A DNA stretch of 64,000 nucleotides from Rhizaria sp. SCN 62-66 (lineage: Eukaryota > Rhizaria, unplaced), in the NCBI GenBank assembly GCA_001724265.1, contig MEDY01000184.1, forward strand, positions 1-64,000, written 5' to 3'. The position numbers and the translations under genes were made by a program. Below, piece by piece: positions 63,850 to 64,000 of this stretch. The notes beneath the pieces were generated by a model. That model made no database searches. It worked only from the letters and a program-made list of their open reading frames with translations, and was not told where the DNA came from. Position 1 is the stretch's first letter. Each line of letters starts with the position of its first letter.

Positions 63850-64000
63850 ATGTCGTCATCGTCTGCACCTAGAGACAACAAGCGAGAGATATCAGTGTCC
63901 TTGCACCCAGAACACGAGTAAAACAACGATATAACATTGTTGATCACACAGGTGATATGTATTGGTTTACGTTTGAGGAGGAGCGCGATAAGGCTGACGA
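63850..64000 (+). CDS. Possible 5' end of a gene running off the right edge
   Basis: An ATG at 63850 opens MSSSSAPRDNKREISVSLHP and ends at TAA 23 codons later, or splices. A second ATG at 63957 opens MYWFTFEEERDKAD, which is acidic/basic helical and open to the edge. GTAAAAC at 63918 and ACACAG at 63951 could bound a 34-nt intron, but joining them gives a TGA. The start is unresolved. Confidence 0.3.

Overview
The window is nuclear DNA from a unicellular eukaryote that I cannot name. Exons are GC-rich with strong G/C third positions. Introns and spacers are short and AT-rich. Proteins carry many Gln, Ala, Ser, Gly and His runs. MKS1, a ciliary transition-zone protein, suggests a lineage that builds a cilium. 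Recognisable housekeeping genes (XRN2/RAT1, CNOT1, RBX1, importin alpha, RPAP3, PGM2, GINS1/PSF1, SEC61G, NDUFAF7) argue against a bacterium or virus.

Layout, left to right: a partial Ser/Arg- and Gln-rich protein (-); XRN2 (+); NDUFAF7/MidA-type methyltransferase (-); MKS1 (+); an 8.8 kb intronless CNOT1 (-); RBX1 (+); tRNA-Ser(UGA) (+); a low-complexity nuclear-looking protein (-); a small ankyrin protein (+); importin alpha (-); a large RS/Gln-rich protein (+); aldo-keto reductase (-); an unknown probably mitochondrial membrane protein (-); a triplicated ankyrin protein (+); a His-rich helical protein with a CDC37-like start (+); a small acidic protein (-); RPAP3 (-); PGM2 (-); an apparently active rhomboid protease (+); GINS1 (-); SEC61G (+); a Gln/Tyr-rich protein with a broken frame at a 30-unit CAG tract (+); a threonine-aldolase-like protein that lacks the PLP lysine (-). 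Many neighbours are divergent and share short promoters. They are unrelated housekeeping genes, not a functional cluster.

The main observation concerns the genetic code. Three genes are interrupted by six in-frame TAG codons, with the same frame and the same protein character continuing on both sides. Several sit where Gln is expected (RSRS-TAG-SRS, AQ-TAG-QQQ, HQLQ-TAG-Q). None of the 21 gene ends I could place uses TAG: 11 end in TAA and 10 in TGA. I infer that UAG is a sense codon, most likely Gln, while UAA and UGA remain stops. Any annotation with the standard code splits these three genes.

A second genome-wide feature is the splice donor. Most introns begin GTACG, usually GTACGT, rather than GTAAGT or GTATGT. 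Intron boundaries below were placed by donor/acceptor signals and by continuity of protein homology or composition. None has transcript support.
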